A stretch of DNA of 41,246 nucleotides from positions 1 through 41,246 of the forward strand of contig JBBHKE010002092.1 in the NCBI GenBank assembly GCA_037447655.1. Direction: 5' to 3'. Below are positions 19,912-31,208 of the stretch, piece after piece (the stretch's first letter is position 1; every line of letters starts with the position of its first letter). A model generated the notes under the pieces. It was not told where the DNA came from, made no database searches, and saw nothing but the letters and a program-made list of their open reading frames with translations. The position numbers were made by a program, and so were the translations under genes. Source of the stretch: Zygnema cylindricum (Eukaryota; Streptophyta; Zygnematophyceae; Zygnematales; Zygnemataceae).

Positions 19912-21133
19912 TGGCCCTCAGAGTATGCAGATCCAAAAGAAGCTAATCTAGATAGTGCCGACTCCAAGTTAATATAAACCCAAGTGACAGACCCCTTGAC
20001 AGTCAGAACCCCAATATAGATTCACCCCTGTGAAATAACACTTTCTGTGTGCTCAGTTCCACCACAGAATGGAAAGTTAAAATATGAGATTTGGACACAT
20101 TTACCCACTTTGACTTTCCCTTAGAAATACAGCCACCCTGGCAGACAAAAACTCTGACCGACTACACCCCTGTGTAGCCTGGACTCCCCTGAGTCCGCAG
20201 CAAAAAGAATCACTGAAAATGGTCAAGTAAATTGATAGTTATGGCTGGCCAAAGTTATCCATTTATACAGGGTGCTCTCTGGGAGAGGCAGCAGCCTACC
20301 CAAAATTTTCTAAGTCCTATACCCTCTCTAAAACTCTACCTACTGAAGTACGGCACCAATCAAATTACTGTGTCGTACAGAAAAGTACAGGTGCCGGTGT
20401 ACTTTCTGTACGGCCATTGTACGACATGGCCAAAATGTCGACACGTGTCAAATCAGGATTAGTTCCTGTAATCTCCGGAATTCCCGTAGTCCAATGTTAT
20501 CACGCCACGTGTCATCTGACGTGGCAAAGACCGTAAAACGCCAAAAATGCCTTTTCCGTGATCGCGGCGCCTATCGTGGCCGTTCGATCAAAACCGGCTA
20601 TAATCTTAGCCGCTGAAATTCGACGCGCGGTATTAGTTTCGCTATCGAAACAAATGCGCGGTATTTGTTTCGCTATCGAAACAAATGGGCGGTATTTGTT
20701 TCGTTATCGAAACAAATGCGCGGTATCCGTTCTGTCCCGATACCGTACTTCGTACTAACTTAAACTGTATCTATGTACTAAGAATTGATTAGCCGTTAAA
20801 CGGATTGATCTACATATAACAATTTATATAATTATCAAATCCTATATATCGTAACATCTGTTCTAGACATAACGGCTAGAGCTAACGGCTAATGTGAATT
20901 GACTGACGGCAGGTACCAGGATCAATTCCTGGGTCCGTCAACTAACTTTTGGTAAGTCTACCTAATTTACCCCATGTCTTCTCTAGAGAGCCTAGGCAGC
21001 CATGGCTCTAGCTCCCTATCCAACCTTCAGTGACTACAACAAGTGTGGGGGCTTGGAGAGGGTATTTAGAGGCAGACCGCCTCAGCTCTTTTTCTATCCT
21101 AATACAGACCTAGAAAATACTCAAATATCAACA
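19892..21133 (-). repeat. 5' LTR of the GAG-RNase H element
   Basis: 1242 bp, TG...CA. It holds the 31-bp palindromic array (20625-20724), the paired ACGT motif (20504-20525), the GTAC cluster and a TATA box (20261-20267, minus strand), and ends 20 nt after the gag ATG. It should carry the active promoter of the element. Confidence 0.93.
20261..20267 (-). promoter_or_regulatory. LTR TATA box (5' LTR, genomic RNA promoter)
   Basis: TATAAAT in the same context as the 3' LTR copy. It is about 350 bp upstream of the gag ATG at 19911, the expected leader length for this family. Confidence 0.55.
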
Positions 21134-21335
21134 GTTATGTTGTAGCATAACCGGCTTGGACATGTGCATTTAGATAAGTTGAAAGAAGTGAAAAAAAAAG
21201 GAGTTGTGGAAAGAATTCAGTTTGGACAAAGTGAAAATCTAAGTGACTCCAGTGGATGTGCTCAATGTAAGGCACACAAGTTACTCTTTCCAAAAGTAGC
21301 CACTTATAAAGGAGAAAAAATTTAGATTTGGTAGA
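21134..21335 (+). pseudogene. Element A pre-integrase zinc-binding region (fragment)
   Basis: Continues element A after the nested insertion. Translation gives a GAG-pre-integrase segment of the LGHVHLDKLKE...CAQCKAHKL type, matching 31755-31945. A stop replaces the expected glycine-rich turn and the sequence ends at about 21335, where an LTR fragment (LTR F) has replaced about 100 nt of integrase. Confidence 0.75.
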
Positions 21336-23550
21336 GACAGGTAGATAGATTGATTGATTACCAAAATATTGCCCTTAACTGTTGTTTTGAAATGTTAGTT
21401 TCGTGCGTACGCGACATTTTGTGCGCACGCGACGTTTCGTGCGTATGTTATTATCGGAAGTAATGTGGTTATACAAATGGAGGTTCGAATGGATTTGTGG
21501 ATTGGGGGAGTAAATGTATGAGTAAAATTAAAGGGACGTGATGGAGTAATTGAGTGGCGCAGAATGCGTTAAGAAATGGACGGCGGATTGCGACGCGGTC
21601 CAACGTAAAATATTCGAGGAGATTGAAATGGTACGTCGCACGTACAAAACATAATGCGACAGGTGGCATTTATAGAAAAGGACGCGACGGTACAAAGAAT
21701 CCTATTTTACAGGAGGACTTAAAATTGGTAAGCGTAATTTATGGCGAAGTACGTAATTTCGGTACGGACAAATTTGGATGGTTTGACGTCGTTTCGTCAA
21801 GTGAAATTTGGGATTACGTGGCGCGACATCGAGGGTGCCGAACAAGAGCGACGGACGGCGGACAAAGGCCGCCGGTATTTTTTCAAGTAGTGGTGACGCG
21901 AAATCGCGTCTATCACACAATATCTATTTTTTGGACGGCTCGGATTGTTTTACGAGATTCATGGAGTCTTGTTGACTTACACGCAATGACTCAGCGTACG
22001 ATTTTGTTGTCGGTGTAAATATTTGGTTAAACATTGTTTTGTCTTTTTGTGAATTAGTTATTAGTGTACTTTTACTCATTTTGACATACCTTGAAGTATT
22101 CGGGTATACTAACATTAATTGAGGTAGCTGGTAGATAGCGTACGGCTGGTATGCCTCCGTACGTTCAGTAGTGAGCTCTAGTTTATATTTGTAGGACTTA
22201 GTCATTTTAAGATATAGGAACTTTCTGTACCAAAACTGTTTATGGTCATTTTTGGTAATTTTGTCTGAGTATTGCTCTCAGATCTGTTGGCAAAATTATA
22301 TGAAATTTTGCATGTATGTTCCTCCTTGTATTGTTTACATTGCTACAGATTTTCAGGCCTATTTTGTGCCTGGTCTGTGTTTTAATTCATTTTGAAGCTG
22401 GCCGGTTTTATCAAAGTTCTGGCAGACTGTTTTTCTGCAACTTTGACCAGATGATGTGATCACTCTGTTCATTATTTTTGTCTGAAACTTTGTGAGGCTA
22501 TTTTGTAGCCTAGAAACTATCTATTTTTGCAGTTTCAGCTTATTTTAATATTTCTGTAGAATTCTGTGTTGATTCAAAATAGGCTGTTTTTGGGTAGTCT
22601 GTGGTGCTTCAAAGGGTAAATCCATGGCTGAAAATGGCTATGGACAACATTAACAAGATTTGAACCTAGGTCTACGGAGTACTTTATAGACGTACACCTT
22701 AATAATTAAGGCATAAACGAAACAATACACGTATGTGGTTTGATGATTAATTAAAGTGTCACGCAATTGTCACTATCACTAAAACATACCAAAATTGCAA
22801 AACGACATTTATAGTCAAACGGCGCTCGCAAGCGCGAATCTAACCGTGTAAATTATATGATCGGACGGACGACCTCGCCCCCGCCAAACTAGAATGAATC
22901 TATGGCGGCTTTCGGACATAGCGGCGCACTATGCCACGTGGCGCCACATCATTGGACGACGGAAAAGATAGGAGGAGGAACGATGGCTCCCAAGTTGACA
23001 AGTGTCATCCACAAGGCCATGTTGTACAACGGTCGTACAATAAGTACAATCGGCCACTCTACCTTCTTGTACTATACACTTTTTAGATTGGCTTAGGGTA
23101 GAGTAATATGTAGTTGTGAGTAGGAGTTAAGGGGCTTAGCGTGTTTGATGCGCCTCTCTCCAGGTGACCTTTTATATCTAAAGACCATCTTTGGCCAGCC
23201 ATAACTAACTACTCAGGGGAGCAAATTGAGTGATTCATTTGATACGGACTCAGAGGAGTCCAAGCTACACAAAGGTGTAGTCGGTCAGAGTTTTTGCTTG
23301 CCAGGGTGGGGACATTTCTAAGGGAAAGTCAAAGTGTGGAATGCTGTCCAAATCATATGTTCAAGCTTTGCATTCTGTGGTGAAACCGAGCACACAGAAA
23401 GTCTTCTTTCACATGAGTGAAGTTGTATACGAGTTTTTACTGTCAAGGTGTCTGTCATTTGGGTTTGTATCAACTTCGAGTCGGCGCTATCTAGATAAGC
23501 CTCTTTAGGTCTGCGATTTCTGTGCGGAAATGGAACCCATAGAATTTCAA
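21336..23550 (+). repeat. LTR F, 5'-truncated copia LTR inside element A integrase
   Basis: GAGACAGGTAGAT...CCAAAAT at 21336-21374 and the sequence from 22655 to 23550 together match a sense copia LTR: the AAGATTTGAACCT motif, CCACGTGGCGCCACATCATT, GGCCAGCCATAACTAACTAC, and the CACAGAAAGTCTTC to GAATTTCA end. The first 150 or so bases are missing. A family-1 LTR sits inside it. It runs directly into integrase sequence at 23551. Confidence 0.7.
21380..22649 (-). mobile_element. Family-1 solo LTR-like element, copy 2
   Basis: 1270 bp with TG...CA ends and short inverted termini (TGTTGT...ACAACA), flanked by the perfect 5-bp duplication TTAAC (21375-21379, 22650-22654). This signature fits a solo LTR or a tiny LTR retrotransposon. 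No protein domain, primer site or purine tract is recognisable inside; the 154-codon plus-strand frame at 21554-22018 is not conserved in the 14 kb copy and is treated as chance. Confidence 0.85.
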
Positions 23551-26020
23551 AAGATAAATCGAAAGCCCCATAGATTTTTAAAGAATATAAAGCATGGAGT
23601 GAGAAACTCCATGAAATCCCTATTAAAAGAGTAAGGAGTGATAATGGAGGAGAGTACACCTCCAATCAGTTTGAGGATTTTGTGAGAGAAGATGGAGTGC
23701 AACACCAAAAATCTGAGCAACCCTGAAAATCTTGAGGATAATGGTGTAGCCGAGAGGTTAAATAGGACACTAAGTGATAGTGCCAAGAGTATGTTGTCGG
23801 ATAAAAAGATAGGAAAGAGATTTTGGGCCGAAGCAAATGAAGTGTGCAAATAGTATCAAGAATAGAGTTCTTTCTTTGGCTAGAAAAAGCCAAACACCTT
23901 ATGAGAGATGGACCGGCCAAAATCTAGATTTTTCACACTTTAAGGATTTCGGCAACCAAGTGTTCAGTCTAGATACACATCTGTCCAATTGGAAGTAAGA
24001 TCCGAAAAGAAAACCATGATATCTACTAGTATATGATGAAGATATAAAAGGATATAGAGTGTAAGATCTTAAAAGAGAAGATATAATTCTAGTGAAACAT
24101 CTAGTAGTTATGGATGAAGGGAAATTTGTGGATCCCTTTAAGTATACAAAGTCAGTTAAAATTAGATTTGAGATAGAAAACTCCGATGAATTCGAGCTTC
24201 CTAACTACCCAGGTTTTCAAAAACATGATAACATTGCAAGTACAAATCAGATCGAGAAAGATTCAGCCGCGGAACCTCAATTGACAATTCCACTCGAAGT
24301 GGAAGACATGGTGGAAATAGATCGGAATCAAAGGACAAAGGATAACTCGAGATTGTTTGAAAGAATCCACACAAGCCATCTATTCTGGCAGCAGATTTTG
24401 AGGAAGGAAGGAGAAGCAACAAAAGACTGCAAGAGACACGAGTTAACAACAAGGTAACCAAACTCTCTCACCCCGATGAACCCTAAACTTATGGTGAGGC
24501 GATAAACTATTATTAGAGGAACCGGTGGAAGACAACCATTAATGAGGAGATGGTTTCAATTCTGGCGGCTCATATATGGGAGCTAGTGGAGTGTCCTCTT
24601 GACTGAAAGCCAATTGGGTGTAAGTGGGTATTTAAACTGAAACTTAACCCAGATAACACCATTGAGCTCTCAAAGGCTCGGTTAGTGGCAAAGGGATTTA
24701 TTCAGAAAGAGGGAATTGACTAGAAAGAGACATTTGCCTCGGTCATCAAGTTTCCCTCCGTCCGGATGCTTCTCAGTCTCGAAGCAGTAGAAGATATGGA
24801 AGTGCATCAAATAGACATCAAGACGGCCTTCTTACAAGGAGAGTTGGAAGAGGAGATTTTTATACAACAACCGGAAGTGTTTGTGGAGCAAGGAGAGGAG
24901 AGTAAGGTGTGGCAATTGATCAAATCTTTATATGGGATGAAACAGGCGCCCCGACAATGGAATAAGAAGCTCGATGAGTTTCTTACAAGTTTGGGATACC
25001 TTATGATCAGCTCATATCACACAATTTATTTGTTTGAAGATGAGGAAGGAATTATATTTATTGCAATTTATGTTGATGATTTGCATGTTTTAAGAAAATC
25101 TATGGATAAAGTTATTAAGTTGAAAACATATCTAAAAGGTAAATTTGAGATAAAGGATATGGGCGAAGCAAGGTATATTTTAGGAATTCAGGTAGAGACA
25201 AACAGAGATAGAAAGATAATTAGATTAACTCAAAAGGAGGTCATTAGAAACATGTCAGAAAGATTCCAAATCGACAAGGCTAATAGTTGTACCACTCCAA
25301 TGGAACTAAAGAAGCGAAATGAGGGAATGTGGAAGAGGGAGTTATAATATTTGATGATGAATTAGGTCCCGAAGAGAAAAGATTTATGCAGACAATTCCT
25401 TATAGACAAGTAGTGGGCAGCATAATATATTTTATAAATTGTACCCGGCCGGATATAGCCGCAAGAGTAGGGGTACTAAGTAGGAGTTTAAATGCTCCCA
25501 CTAAGAAAGATTGGGAGGCAGCTAAGAGAGTCCTTAGATATCTCATAGGGACTAGAGATTTATGGCTGCATTTGAGTGGGAACAACACCGACATCACCAC
25601 TTAGAGCGATGCAAGCTATGGGGCTGCTCCTATGAGGAGATGCATGTCTAGGTATGTGCAGTATGTGAGTTCATTCCTCAGTCCACCATGGAGGCTGAGT
25701 ACATGGCCTCTTGTTCTGCTGTAAAAGAATTAATGTGGGTCAAGTAGTTGCTTGGTGATCTTCGTCATCTTAAAAGTGGTGTCCAGAAACTGTTTTGTGA
25801 TAATCAGGCAGCCATTGCCATTTTTTCCAATCCTAAACACCACTTTCAAGCCAAACATATGGACATTAGACTTGGCTTTGTTAGGGAGAAGGTAGAAGAC
25901 AAGGTAATCAGTTTAGAGTATAGACCATATAGTGAAATGGTGGCAGAAACAATGACCAAACATTTACCTTCCCCTAAACTAATTTTCAGCGAGAGAAGTG
26001 TGGTCTTGATTTGAAGAGTG
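23551..26020 (+). pseudogene. Element A pol: integrase, reverse transcriptase, RNase H (broken)
   Basis: In order: integrase core with SDNGGEYTSNQFEDF (23640-23680), the AERLNRTL segment and a degraded C-terminal part; a linker; RT from about 24600 with [25 protein letters not shown] (24820), YGMKQAPRQWNKKL and the intact catalytic motif YVDD (25070); then the RT end ARYILGIQVE; then RNase H with YRQVVGSIIYF, DITT-stop-SDASYG, CDNQAAIAI and KHMDIRLGFVREKV. Several stops and frameshifts (for example the stop before KETFASV at 24721, and near 25346 and 25604) show it is inactive. Order PR-INT-RT-RH places it in Ty1/copia. Confidence 0.9.
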
Positions 26021-26038
26021 ACTAAAAAATAAAGGGAG

Positions 26039-27061
26039 TGTAGAAATTAATGGTTCTTGTAGTATTTTCTAGGTCTAAATATGTAAAATAAAATGTAGAA
26101 TAGAAGTTGAGGTAGTCTGCCTCTAACTCCTCTCTTCAGCTCCCACACTTGTCGCAGTCACTAAAGGTAAGATAGGGAGCTAGAGGCATGGCTGCCTCTG
26201 GTGTCCAAAGAGAGAGAGAGAGAGACAAGAAGTAGATTTTGGTAGGTTTTCCAAAATGTACTTCACCGACCCAAGAATTGATCCCGGTACCTACCGTCCG
26301 TCAAGTCAACAGTAGTCGTTAACTTTATCCTATAAAATAGGATCAGCGCTGAGTTATATAGGGTTCGATAAGTATTTAAAGATGCTCGTATACATAAATT
26401 CATTTAACGACCCGAATAGACTTTTAACATAGACACAGTTAAAATATACGCACGACTTACTATACTTCGCACATTGATTTTCGATGGCTAGAATCAAAAG
26501 TTGGTTTGACCGAACGGCCACGATAGGTGCCGTGATCGCGAAATAAACGCTTTAGCGATTTTCGGTCATTGCCACGTCAAGCGCCACGTGGCAAGACATC
26601 ATTAGATGCAGCATCTCCGGAGAATATGGGAACTATTCCAAATATAGCAAGGGTCAACAATTTAGCCATGCTGTGCGATGGTCGTAAAGAAAGCACTTTG
26701 ACACCTGTACCTTTCCGTACGACACAGTCTTCTGATTGGTGCTGTACTGTAGTAGTAGAGGGTTAAGAGAGGGATATAGGACTTAGAAAATTTGATAGGT
26801 AGCCGCCTCTATCTAAGTGTGCTTCTGTACAAAAGGTCAACTTTGACCCTTCATAACTTACTGCTCTGGAGAGCAAATTCAGAGATTCTTATTGCTATCG
26901 ACTTAGGGGAGTCTTCTCTTCACAGAGGTGAAGGTGGTCACATTTTTTTTCATTCAAACGGGCAGCTATTCTTGTCCAAACGCAAAGGGGTCAGGCTTAT
27001 CCCAGGGGCTTCGTGTGAGCTGCCCATTCTAAGCACCTATAGAGGTCTCAAAATTGCTACA
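26039..27061 (+). repeat. 3' LTR of element A
   Basis: Starts TGTAGAAATTAATGG after the purine tract AAAGGGAG and ends about 27061 (AATTGCTACA). It carries a GA dinucleotide run (26209-26226), the hairpin-like AAGAATTGATCCCGGTACC, and the paired ACGT motif at 26571-26592. It is shorter than the LTR of the intact element because the 31-bp array is missing. Confidence 0.82.
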
Positions 27062-27320
27062 TGAATGCTAAACCGGTTGTTATAGGTATGATCGTCTCCT
27101 TCTCCCTTCCTTTGTTCCACCACCTCCTATTCCGTTGTATCCTCTGTTTGAGATGGATCTGCATCTTTGGTGAATCTGCTTCCTCCAAACCCTAGAGGGA
27201 TGCCTAGACCGGATAGACGCCTCACAAATCCAACATTATTCCCTATAACCTTTTCTCACGTACAGCTCCTATCAGCATAGTCTCCCAGTATATGAAGCCT
27301 GTTCCATTAAATATGCAAGC
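27060..27320 (-). pseudogene. Copia gag fragment, antisense
   Basis: The reverse complement matches the gag start of element A: TTTAATGGAACAGGCTTCATA, ACTGGGAGACT, GAGAAAAGGTT, TTTGGAGGAAGCAGATTCACC, AAAGATGCAGATCCATCTC. It abuts the 3' LTR of element A and is followed by an antisense LTR fragment, so an inverted partial copy lies back to back with element A. Confidence 0.75.
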
Positions 27321-27334
27321 GAATGAGGTTGTGC

Positions 27335-27600
27335 AACGTGACGCTTGACGTGGCGGTGACCGAAAACCGCCAAAACGCCTATTCCGCCATCTCGGCATTT
27401 ATCGTGGTGGTTCGATCAAAACCGACATTCATCTGTAGCCGTCGAAAATAAATGTGCGGTATTTGTTTTGCCGTCGAAAATAAATGTGCGGTATTTGTTT
27501 TGCCGTCGAAACAAATGCGCGGTATTTGTTTTGCCGTCTAAACAAATGTCCAGTATTTGTTTTTCGTAGGACCGTCGTACCATACTTCTAACTGCGTCTG
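27335..27600 (-). repeat. Copia LTR U3 fragment with palindromic repeats, antisense
   Basis: Matches 17325-17570: GACCG(A)AAAACCGCCAAAA, ATCGTGG(T)GGTTCGATCAAAACCG, then three to four units of GCGGTATTTGTTTTGCCGTCGAAA...AAAT (27434-27565). The unit sequence differs from the intact element but the roughly 31-bp period is kept. Confidence 0.75.
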
Positions 27601-29163
27601 TGGTTTTTTGTAATACGGTCTACTGAATGATGGTACTTAATTCAAATGGTAAGTTTGAAAATCATCACCCAAATAATTGGATTCAACACACAAATATATG
27701 AAATTTATAACCATGAGTGTACACACAATTTAAAAGATTTTAATAAACATGTTTCAAGTAAGATGAAGGTGTAGCTCTACTTAATTAGGTTAACTTTTGC
27801 ACAAACACTCTTCTTTTAAACTTATGAGAATCCAACATAATTATAAAAGACTCAAAATACAAACGAATAATGATTCTCTAAAGCGAATCAACATGTTAAC
27901 TATAAGCATCAAATCTTTACTAACATTTTCCGATTCATCTCCGCAAAGTCAAATAACTCCCTTTTAGTTGAATGTGTCTACAACATATTTCAATTGTACA
28001 TTAATTATGCATAACATTACATCAAAAACTATCGAAGGGTTGTTGCAATACGATGCATGCTTGGACCACGATACTTAAAAGATTCACGAGAGTGTGTAAT
28101 GATTACATATAACTAGCCGGTTAACTTTAACAGTTAAACAATACTTACCCAAAAGAAAACAAATAAGCAGAGAGATAATCGAATGTAATCGTATCGCGAA
28201 TATATAATTTCAATTTTGGAACAATTGTATAATAATCTTTGTGTGATTTTCGGATTCGCTCCCAAAAATGTAATTCATAGTTTTTTTACACAATGCAAAG
28301 TTGTTTATAAAAAAAAAAATTGTTTACCATTGTTATGATCGAGGCATATTAGGCCACTTTTGAGGCATGAATGACTCGTTAATGGTTGGGTCTTTTATGG
28401 TCCTATGATAACAAAAACATTTAGCTTAATCATTGGAAAACGTCGCAAAATAACTTGATAATTGTGTTTAATGGGCCAACGTCTTTTATGACTCCTAACC
28501 TTTTTCCTTACTTTTCAATAATAACCAAAAAACTGATATGTTTGTACTTTATTTTCTTATTATTTTTGTACCCACACATTTAGCCTTGTAGACATCATAT
28601 CCAATGACTAGAAAGTAAAAATAGCTTTTTTGAAGAAGTTGCGAAAAAATACCAAATGAACCACTAAATTATCATCTAGTACATCAACCATATTGTAATT
28701 CATAGTGTTGGGTATCGAGGACCCATTGCCGATATTCGATATATATCGAATTTCAGGTACCCGATATTCGATATATCGCTTCGATATATCGAATTTCAAA
28801 TTATCGCGATATATCGCCGATATATCGAGGCTTCTTTAAAAAAAAAAAATCTTGCTAGTCAATTCTCTGAACTTATAGCCCATGGACTTTAAGCTATATA
28901 TAGCTTATAGCCGTTACCCAGGAGCTATGGGTTGTGATACTTAATGTTATACCAACTACATGATCTACTATTAAATCACCAAGTAAACCATAAAAAAGCG
29001 TTGAAGAAGTTTTTTCGATAAAAATGAAAGATCAGTAACCTATACTACAGATGTTCCGATTTACACACCCATGTTTTTATTATTCTTTTATTTCATGTTT
29101 GTATAGTCAAAAAACCAATAATAACTTTTCATTCCTTTTTCCAATCCTCAGTATTTTCTGCAA
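27601..29163. other. No gene recognised, AT-rich
   Basis: Very AT-rich sequence without long open frames or recognisable transposon ends up to the assembly gap. A cluster of CGATATATCG palindromes lies at 28725-28832. Confidence 0.55.
28725..28832. repeat. Cluster of CGATAT palindromes
   Basis: Within about 108 bp, CGATATTCGATATATATCG, CGATATTCGATATATCG, TTCGATATATCGAA, CGCGATATATCG and CGATATATCGAGG occur, spaced by short unrelated words. This is extreme for AT-rich flanks. Possible protein-binding array or remnant of a hairpin-rich MITE. Confidence 0.75.
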
Positions 29164-29173
29164 NNNNNNNNNN
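29164..29173. other. Assembly gap (10 N)
   Basis: Ten unknown bases; the real gap length may differ. The sequence to its right begins with a near-perfect copy of 24597-24998. Confidence 0.99.
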
Positions 29174-30640
29174 TCTTGACTGAAAGCCAATTGGGTGTAA
29201 GTGGGTATTTAAACTGAAACTTAACCCAGATAACACCATTGAGCTCTCAAAGGCTCGGTTAGTGGCAAAGGGATTTATTCAGAAAGAGGGAATTGACTAG
29301 AAAGAGACATTTGCCTCGGTCATCAAGTTTCCCTCCGTCCGGATGCTTCTCAGTCTCGAAGCAGTAGAAGATATGGAAGTGCATCAAATAGACATCAAGA
29401 CGGCCTTCTTACAAGGAGAGTTGGAAGAGGAGATTTTTATACAACAACCGGAAGTGTTTGTGGAGCAAGGAGAGGAGAGTAAGGTGTGGCAATTGATCAA
29501 ATCTTTGTATAGGATGAAACAGGCGCCCCGACAATGGAATAAGAAGCTCGATGAGTTTCTTACAAGTTTGGGATATATTCCGATCTCCTAAGATCACTCA
29601 ATTTATTTATTTTAACATGCGGAATAAATTATTTTATTTGCAATTTATGTTGATGATTTGTTTGTTTTATGTAAATCCATGAATAAAATTAATAAACTGA
29701 AAACGAATCTAAAAGGTAGATTTGAGATGAATGATATTGGGGAGGCAAGATATATTTTGGGAATTTAGGTAGAGAGAGAGAGGGATCGAAAAATAATTCG
29801 CTTAACTCATAAAGAGGCCTTTGGGAACATGCTCAAAAAGTTTCAAATGAACAAGGCTAATAGTTGTCCAACCCTTATGGAACTAACGAATGGAAATGAG
29901 GGGAGCTTTGAAGGGGAAGTCATGATTTTGGTTGATGAATTAGACCTAAAAAGCAAAAATTTATGGAGACTATTCCTTACAGGTAAGTAATAGGAAGCTT
30001 AATCTACTTTATGAACTGTACCATACCTGATTTAGCCGCAGCTGTAGGAGTGTTGAGTAGGAGTCTAAATGCTCCCACTTAAAGGGATTGGGGGGCAGCA
30101 AAGAGATTTCTTAGATATTTGATAGGGACTAGAGATCTATGGTTACATTTGGTTGGGGATAACACTGACATCACCACTTAGAGTGATGCTAGTTATAGGG
30201 ATGCTTCTATGAGAAGGTGCACGTCTGCATATGTGTTCTATGTTGGAGATGTTGCATGTTGCTAGAGCAGTAAGTAGCAAAAGGTTATAGCTTAGTCCAC
30301 TATAGAGGCAAACTATATGGCTTCTTGCTCTGCTGTAAAAGAAATGATGTGGGTCAAGTCTTTTCTTGGAGAGCTTGAACATCTTAAGAGTGGTATTCAG
30401 AAAATCTTTTGTGATAATGAGGCAGCCATTGCAATAGCTCCAAATCCTAAACACCACTTTAAAGCCAAACACATGGACATTAGACTTAGCTTTGTTAGGG
30501 AGAAGGTAGAAAACAAAATAGTTAGTTTAGAATACAGACAAGATAGTGAAATGATAGCACATATGATGATTAAACATGTCTTTTTTCCTAAATTAATTTT
30601 CTGTAAGAAGAAGTGTGGACTCAAATTAAAAGGTGACTAG
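29174..30640 (+). pseudogene. Fragment B pol: reverse transcriptase and RNase H (broken)
   Basis: Begins in RT immediately after the gap. Bases 29174-29575 equal 24597-24998 except two substitutions, including the same premature stop before KETFASV. Beyond 29576 similarity to element A falls to ordinary family level. The RT motif YVDD is present (near 29650). Also visible are RNase H segments GS-LIYFMNC, AKRFLRYLIGTRDLW, ITT-stop-SDAS, CSAVKEMMWVKSFLGELEHLKSG, CDNEAAIAIAPNPKHHFKAKHMDIRLSFVREKV. Many stops. It ends in the purine tract before LTR B. Confidence 0.85.
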
Positions 30641-30653
30641 AAAATAAGGGGAG

Positions 30654-31205
30654 TGTATAAACTAATGGTTTTCTTTTAGTATTTTCTAGGTCTCAAGATT
30701 CTAAAATCAGCGTGCCTCTACCTCGTCTTTCAAGTCCCCACCCTTGTCGTAGTCACTAAACATCAGAGAGGGAGTTAGAGCCATGGCTGCCTAGGTTTTC
30801 CAAAGAGACAAGAAGGATGATTTTGGTAGAGTTACCAAGAAGGTATGACGGATCAAGAATTTGATCTTGGTACATGCCATCTGTGAAAGTAGCCGTTAGC
30901 TTTGTCTTATAGTCTACAACTAGTGTTGAGATATTTAGGGTGCGATAATTACTTAAACATGCACATGTTTGAAATTTCATTTAACTAGATGAACGATATT
31001 TAGAGCATAGATTCAGTTATTTTATGTACCGGACGAAACAAATGATACAGACATTTGTTTCGTTGAATAAAAGCACTTGGGCGGCTATGGTGGGAGCCGT
31101 ATGCGAATGTGCGGCGGTTTCGGTCAACGTCACACAAGATGACGATAGCATCTCGTGCCGGAATCTCAGGAAGCATCAAACAAATTCCTGGATAACGACC
31201 CCTTC
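30654..31205 (+). repeat. LTR of fragment B, 3'-truncated
   Basis: Starts TGTATAAACTAATGG after AATAAGGGGAG. Shared blocks: TAGTATTTTCTAGGTCT, CTTGTCGTAGTCACTAAA, AGAATTTGATCTTGGTACATGCC, CGAAACAAATGATACAGACATTTGTTTCG (split palindrome, 31035-31063). It breaks off near 31205 where an antisense LTR piece begins. Confidence 0.75.
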
Positions 31206-31208
31206 GTT

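Larger units (their letters stand above)
16694..21133 (-). mobile_element. Complete non-autonomous copia element (GAG plus RNase H remnant)
   Basis: A full LTR retrotransposon with a 5' LTR at 21133-19892 and a 3' LTR at 17934-16694, each beginning TGTTGATATTTG and ending GAGTTTCA. A perfect 5-bp duplication GTTAT flanks it (16689-16693 and 21134-21138). It has a primer-binding site at 19891-19877, a purine tract next to the 3' LTR, and a single 652-codon ORF filling the internal region. It sits in element A between GATGTTAT and TTGTAGCATAACC; the uninterrupted relative at 31745-31790 reads GATATTATGTTGTGGTATAAG. Protease, integrase and the RT active site are absent, so replication must rely on enzymes from a related copy. 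Low LTR divergence and an intact ORF indicate recent activity. Confidence 0.93.

Noticed and set aside
21554-22018. 154-codon ORF in the family-1 repeat as a gene
   Set aside because: The homologous segment at about 13.9-14.3 kb has a different set of open frames, so no frame is conserved between copies.
22655-22712. tRNA-derived SINE (GGTTCAAATC B-box on the minus strand)
   Set aside because: The same position in other copia LTRs holds a related GATTTGATCCTGG motif, and flanking sequence follows the LTR, so it is LTR F; no convincing A-box or poly(A) tail.
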